In this document: positions 59,046 to 64,000 of the stretch, piece by piece
Layout: each line of letters begins with the position of its first letter
How positions within the stretch are numbered: position 1 is the stretch's first letter
From: Plectrocnemia conspersa
Taxonomy: Eukaryota; Arthropoda; Insecta; Trichoptera; Polycentropodidae
DNA: 64,000 bases
Assembly (NCBI GenBank): GCA_009617715.1
Contig: VTFK01000263.1
Coordinates: forward strand, 124,001 to 188,000
Reading direction: 5' to 3'
Program-made: the position numbers and the translations under genes
Notes under the pieces: generated by a model
Told to the model about the DNA's origin: nothing
What the model saw: the letters and a program-made list of their open reading frames with translations, nothing else
The model's database searches: none

Positions 59046-61735
59046 TAATTTCCTGTAACAACTGCAATTATTTCATTTCCTGTCCCGTGACAGAGAAGTT
59101 GCTGTTTTTTTCATTGAAAAAATAACTTTCGAACTATTGAGCTAATTATTTTAGAGTTGAGTATTAATGAGAAGAGTTGCAACACCTAATACTGACTTTC
59201 TTTAGAGAAAAACATAATAGATATTATTTTTCATTAGTGTTGCTCGGGAGCGAAGTGATAGTAAGTGTGGGGGGGAAATACTTGTCTCCTTAATGGTACA
59301 AATAGAATTCTGAAAGGTAATAAATTTGGTAAAAAAATAACATAATAACGCTAACAATAATATTTATGAGTTATATTATAACATCAATTTATTTGTGTTA
59401 TTTATCAAATTTGAGAATCACGTTCTGAATTTCAAGTGAAATAAATACGGTCAATGTTACCCTACTACAAAATCTGGTTGCACTCCGGTTGGAACAAGTA
59501 CCTTTTAACCCACTTTTTTAATTAAAAAGTATGGACTTGAAGATAAGGTAAGGTTTCCGAGCTAATGTGCTAAGTAAATCATTCTCTAATCTCATAAATA
59601 CTATATTTTTATATATAATGTTTGGTGTACTACATAAAAATAAAGTATTATGACATAATATAGTTACATTTTTTTTATCGCAGTTAAGGAAACTCAAATA
59701 TATTGTATGATATAGAAATATGTATATTTTAGTACAATATAACACGATTTATTATTTTTATAAATAATGTATATACTTTCAAGTTGTCTTTCTTTGTAAA
59801 ATGTACTAACACTTAAGTACTTTGAATACAATTTGTCACTTGTAAAAGTAATGTATGTCATAGTACCTGTTCAAATCGATATAATAAACTAAAAGAAAAT
59901 AGTGTGCATGTATGAGTTTTACTATTTCGAAGAAATAAACGCTTGTAAGTACTTATAATAATGGGTAATTAATAATTTACAACAGTCTTTAAAGTATTGT
60001 CCTTCACATTGACAATCATAATATACTTTTAATAACTTATGTTATTGAATTTCGTCACTAGGGTAACAACTTGACATTGAATTGTTCTTATTGTTTCATA
60101 TATAATTCAACGAACTTACTTATACGGCAATTAGTATGTGAACGATAACAAATGGAAACTTCTCTGCTTCGATAATAATATATTTAATATAATACGCCAC
60201 TTCGTCCATTTGATCGAACTAGCATAAATTATTGAATGTTGTTATGTAATGCATGAAACTATATTGTATTTAAAACTAAACAATCATAATTGTATTTCGG
60301 TTTAGTTAGCATTTGGCTACTTTGGAATGTAAACCAATTTATTATACTGTTTTTGTGTGAAATTTAACTAATGTTCAAGGCTCGGAATTAATCGGAGCAA
60401 ACTGGAACAAAATCCTGATTGTGACTAAATTCGAGCGATCGCCTAAAATATTCTTATTAAATATTGATAAATTTCTCGTATATAATAATAACCTTATATT
60501 TTATTATATAAGCATTATTTAATAAATAAATATCTAACAACTTGTATTTTTTTGGAAGAAATATTTATTTATAAAATTGTATATTTTTAATTAAACAATG
60601 TTCACATAAAAAAGCTGGTGATGTGCTTATAACGACCGTTTGCCACCCCTAATGGAGATAACGATGTTTATTGGAGCTAACTGTTTTTTTTTTCTTTTAC
60701 GTTTTTAAATGTTTTTTATTGATTCTCGGAAACCACTTTAAAACTACTTTACAGAAAGTAAAAATGTGCCATCTACACATAATTATTTTATGATTTGACT
60801 CCACAGTACATGACTTTCAGGAGCAAAAATTTAGATTTTCATTTGATCGACTTGTTCTGATCCAGAATTAGCTTGTGGACCAAAAATGTGTTGGACTTAA
60901 TTCATAATTTATATATTCTACAGGAATAATTATACTTTCCTTAGAATCAGAATTAATTGGGGTCTCTATTTTATTTAAAGCTTCTTCTTTAATTATTTCT
61001 GCGCAGACTGTTGTGATTTGAAAGCATTTTCTAGAATTAAAGATCTGATTTGTGATGGGTTGCCCATTATCGTATCTGCTCCTTATGTTTTTGCTCTGGC
61101 CGCTTTTTCAGGGCTTTTACGTGTGTGTTCATGCCTTTCAGAAACGAATGATCTATCACTTACACTTGTTCAAATTCTATCTTTACATCCTTTGATTTAT
61201 TTTCACATCACCAGAATAAAATCGAAACTTCCTTAATAACCTTGTCTTTAAGATAAAGATATCTATTCCAAAGATTTTTTTCTTATCTCTTTGACTTAAT
61301 GTCCCTGAATTGTCCAGTAAAAATTAGAAACCAGGGTAACTCAAAGTAGCTTTTCTAAACAATGATCTATAAATAACACATAAAACATAACCCATATATG
61401 TACAAAAAGTTACATACTTGTTTTCTTGCTATACTGACTTTGTTTTCACAAAAAACACAATGACACTGACAAATTGTTTTAAAACCACGTCAAAAATATT
61501 TTTAAAGACGCAACATAACATTTTTCGACCGTTTCCAGACATTTTTTTATAGTATACTAAACGCTAGTTCTAAAATATTGGAACTAATCTATATAGTTTT
61601 AAATATATAACTGTAAAATATATGATTTTTTGAAAATTTCAAAAGTTTACTCGCACAGTAATTTCCATGGCAAGACAAAACAAAAAATTGCGTTAAGGGA
61701 AAAACCTACAATAAACATTTATCTGTAGTGATTGT
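59046..61735. other. Intergenic stretch
   Basis: AT-rich DNA between PEDS1 and MTG2. Weak coding-like patches on either strand at 60930-61240 lack recognisable motifs. Confidence 0.35.
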
Positions 61736-61738
61736 CAG

Positions 61739-62664
61739 GGCAGGCTGCACAGGCGGTCCCCTGGGGCGCCAGCTTTAGAGGGGCGTTAAAAAACAAAAGA
61801 AAGGCGTAACATTTCCTTCAAAACTTTTCAAGCAGTACATATTGCTAAAAAAATTCTTGGTGAGCGTACAATATTATACACACCTACTTTTTATATTGAA
61901 CTTACTTATAAAATATTTTCGATAACATGTCAATTGCATTATTTAAAACTGCAAAATATGTTCTAGTAACTTTTTTAAATATATGTATATATAATAGATA
62001 TTAATATAACATGTATTAAAAACGAAATTTCACGGAAATTTATTGGAATATTTTGAATAAGTAGTACCATAACAAAGGGTTAATAAAAATGATATAGCTC
62101 CTCTTATTGTAAAGTGACTCAAGAATATCCAAATATTTTACTCTCTGCACCTCGTCGCTCTTGCTGTGCACGCTTTGTTTAGCTACTATTATATTATTTG
62201 TTCTGTGGTAATCTTATAGTTGTTTTCACCGCTATTTTTCAACGTAGGTCTACTATTTTTTAGTTTTAAAAAGCGTAAATTTATTAAATAATTATAATGT
62301 AATAAACAACTTATCTGTAATTATTATGTTTTATTACAAAATTTAAAATGTTAGTAATTTTTTTAATTATTTAAGTAGTATGATATTTAAATGAATAACA
62401 GTTAATGTTTTACATGTAATGTATTGATAATGTTTGAAGGAGGAGGAGCAACTTACTTTTTTCCCTAGGGCGCTAAATAAGCTACGTACAACAAGGCAAT
62501 GCCATAAACCGTTCTCCGATCTCATAAAACGAAAAACGACAAAACCTTTCTTAAATTTATACAAAATAACCTTTTTCTAAAAAATAATTATTTATATGAA
62601 ATATGTGTTTAAAACAAAAGATATTTTTTTTTTAGAATGAATTATGAATGGCCCTTGCCCTGCC
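61739..62664. mobile_element. Probable hAT-type non-autonomous element
   Basis: The left end begins CAGGGCAGGCTG and is followed by a GGTCCCCTGGGGCGCC-rich segment typical of some hAT ends; the right end finishes GGCCCTTGCCCTG, an imperfect inverted match. CCTAGGGCGCTAA recurs inside near 62463. The interior is AT-rich with no transposase. Flanking 8-mers do not match. Confidence 0.45.
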
Positions 62665-62976
62665 AATTTTCTAGATTAAAAAGTGCTATTTTTGTGCTGT
62701 ATTTACAATTATATCAATTTTTTAATAAAATTAAGTGCTCTGTAAAATTATAAAATGTCCTAAATTATATCCTCACTGACACCCACATCACCTACATATG
62801 TTATGTTTATTATATAATCCGGTGAATTATAAAAAATCAGATGTTACCATTTTCTGAAAGCACTTATTTTTCCCTCAAGGAAAGCGACTAAAGTTGCCCA
62901 ATTGATTTTTTTTATCTCTTTATTAAAAAAAATGCTTTTGAAAAAAAAACTTTTTTTTTTGAATAAACATAAAATA

Positions 62977-63258
62977 TCATTTTAAATGATTAAAAATTAA
63001 AAAATCGGAACATTTAAACACAGTCCCAAGGTAAAATTCGCATTTTTCAAAAAAAAAACAATAAAATATTATTTTTGATAACGCGTTCAAATGGTTAAGG
63101 TACATTTGCCTATATTCATTTGGCAACATCGCAAAATTTTTAAATATGCTACTCATAAGATGCTTGTCTATTTTTATAAGACGCAAAGTACCATTTGAAC
63201 GCGGGATATTGAATCTACAGTTGTTTTTCTGAACTTTTACTAAGAATTTAAGGGACAT
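62977..63258 (-). other. Unrecognised 93-codon open frame
   Basis: A minus-strand ATG frame of 93 codons with a mixed composition (NIPRSNGTLRLIKIDKHLM near its middle) in very AT-rich DNA. It overlaps a 122-bp foldback (63082-63203). I do not recognise it; likely chance or a repeat fragment. Confidence 0.2.
63082..63203. repeat. Inverted repeat, 14-bp perfect arms
   Basis: CGCGTTCAAATGGT at 63082-63095 and its exact complement at 63190-63203 frame a 122-bp unit. It resembles a very small MITE. Confidence 0.6.
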
Positions 63259-63582
63259 ATATGACTAAATTAAAAATTCTCTAATAATAAATTACTTCAG
63301 CTCATCTAGAATATCTTATAGGTATTCAAAAACAACAAAAAATAATGCTTTTAGTACGCATTATTTAATTGAGTTTTTACTCTTTTAAACTCTTTATTAT
63401 AAAATTAAATAATGGACGATAATAATATTGTTACGACCTGTTATTATGTTTTGACATTTACAGCTAACCTAAAATAACTAACTTGCTGTGTTTACATGAG
63501 TCTTTTGAATATCATTATATTACTACAATTTTAACAGTAGTTTATTTAAATTTAAAATTTGAATATTTAGAAATACGTAAAT

Positions 63583-63975
63583 ATGTTAAAACGGGGAGTG
63601 TTAAGTCTCACTACAAAATTTACTCAAAGTTTTCAGCCTATCATTATAGTGCGACCATTTTGCAATCAAGGTATTATTCCGTTGCGTAGTAAGAAACCAA
63701 AGTCAATAATATCAGCAGTGAGTAAAACTTCAGTTGCAAAATTATTATAAATTTCATTTCGTACTACTTTTCAAAATCTAGGTTCAATATTACGTGGATA
63801 AAATATACGTGAGAACGGCAGCTGGTAACGGGGGTAATGGATGTATTGGTTTTCTAAGCGCCTGGGTAGTCGAAAATGCAGGTCCGGACGGAGGAGATGG
63901 CGGAAATGGAGCTCATGTGATATTCATTTCAACAGGAGATTGTTCAAATCTTAACCACTGCAAAAAAGTTTTAGA
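63583..63975 (+). CDS. MTG2: MTG2/GTPBP5 (mitochondrial Obg GTPase), first two exons; truncated by window end
   Basis: Obg-family GTPase that acts in assembly of the mitochondrial large ribosomal subunit. Exon 1 (63583-63717, 45 codons) encodes a basic N-terminus with Arg, Lys and Ser suited to mitochondrial targeting and ends in a GTGAGT donor. After a 64-bp intron, exon 2 (63782-63975) starts the glycine-rich Obg fold: YYVDKIYVRTAAGNGGNGC, then NAGPDGGDGGNGAHV, diagnostic of the family. Exon 2 probably ends at a GTATGT donor at 63976. The G domain lies beyond the window. Other ATG choices upstream are out of frame. Confidence 0.9.
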
Positions 63976-64000
63976 GTATGTATATATAAAATTATGAATA

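Noticed and set aside
1..64000. CRISPR arrays, operons, ribosome binding sites, rRNA or canonical tRNA genes
   Set aside because: The genome is eukaryotic; no regular spacer arrays seen, and the only tRNA-like sequences lack a full cloverleaf and look like SINE heads.

Overview
The window is a very AT-rich piece of an animal nuclear genome, almost certainly from an insect. Coding sequence is split by GT-AG introns and there are no operons. The flanking DNA is full of worn piggyBac, hAT, mariner/Tc1, non-LTR and SINE-like repeats. A short interstitial run of TTAGG, the usual insect telomere motif, sits near 42.6 kb. The species cannot be fixed from sequence alone; TTAGG argues weakly against flies.

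Five complete genes and the start of a sixth could be rebuilt exon by exon, with splice phases that add up. (1) ERGIC3, + strand, 3920-11676, 8 coding exons, 379 aa: an ER-Golgi cargo receptor of the Erv46 family. (2) ROMO1, - strand, 5881-8965, 2 exons, 79 aa: a mitochondrial inner-membrane protein lying wholly inside ERGIC3 intron 6 on the opposite strand. (3) MTERF3, - strand, 11706-12870, 3 exons: a mitochondrial transcription/ribosome assembly factor, tail-to-tail with ERGIC3 (29 bp between stop codons) and carrying an apparent one-base frameshift near its N-terminus. (4) Phosphatidylserine synthase, + strand, 14438-19479, 6 exons, 445 aa, with a possible alternative last exon. (5) PEDS1/TMEM189 (Kua, plasmanylethanolamine desaturase), - strand, 23984-57733, 4 exons, 266 aa. 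Its first coding exon lies in a GC-rich island about 30 kb upstream of exon 2, so nearly half the window is one intron. (6) MTG2/GTPBP5 (mitochondrial Obg GTPase), + strand, from 63583 and cut by the window end.

Region by region: 1-3430 holds a tandem duplication and a hAT element fused with a piggyBac fragment; 3.8-19.5 kb is the compact gene cluster; 19.5-24 kb is a 3'UTR plus AT-rich spacer; 24-57.7 kb is PEDS1 with a large intron full of repeats (mariner relics, a 5'-truncated non-LTR element, a hAT MITE with a clean 8-bp target duplication, tRNA-like SINEs, long hairpins); 58-63.5 kb is intergenic with more relics.

The genes do not form one pathway, though two (phosphatidylserine synthase and PEDS1) act in ether/amino-phospholipid metabolism and three (ROMO1, MTERF3, MTG2) are mitochondrial. 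No convincing new biological system was seen. The items most worth a second look are the split PEDS1 locus, the MTERF3 frameshift, the GC-rich exon-like islands inside AT-rich introns, and several perfect or near-perfect foldbacks.
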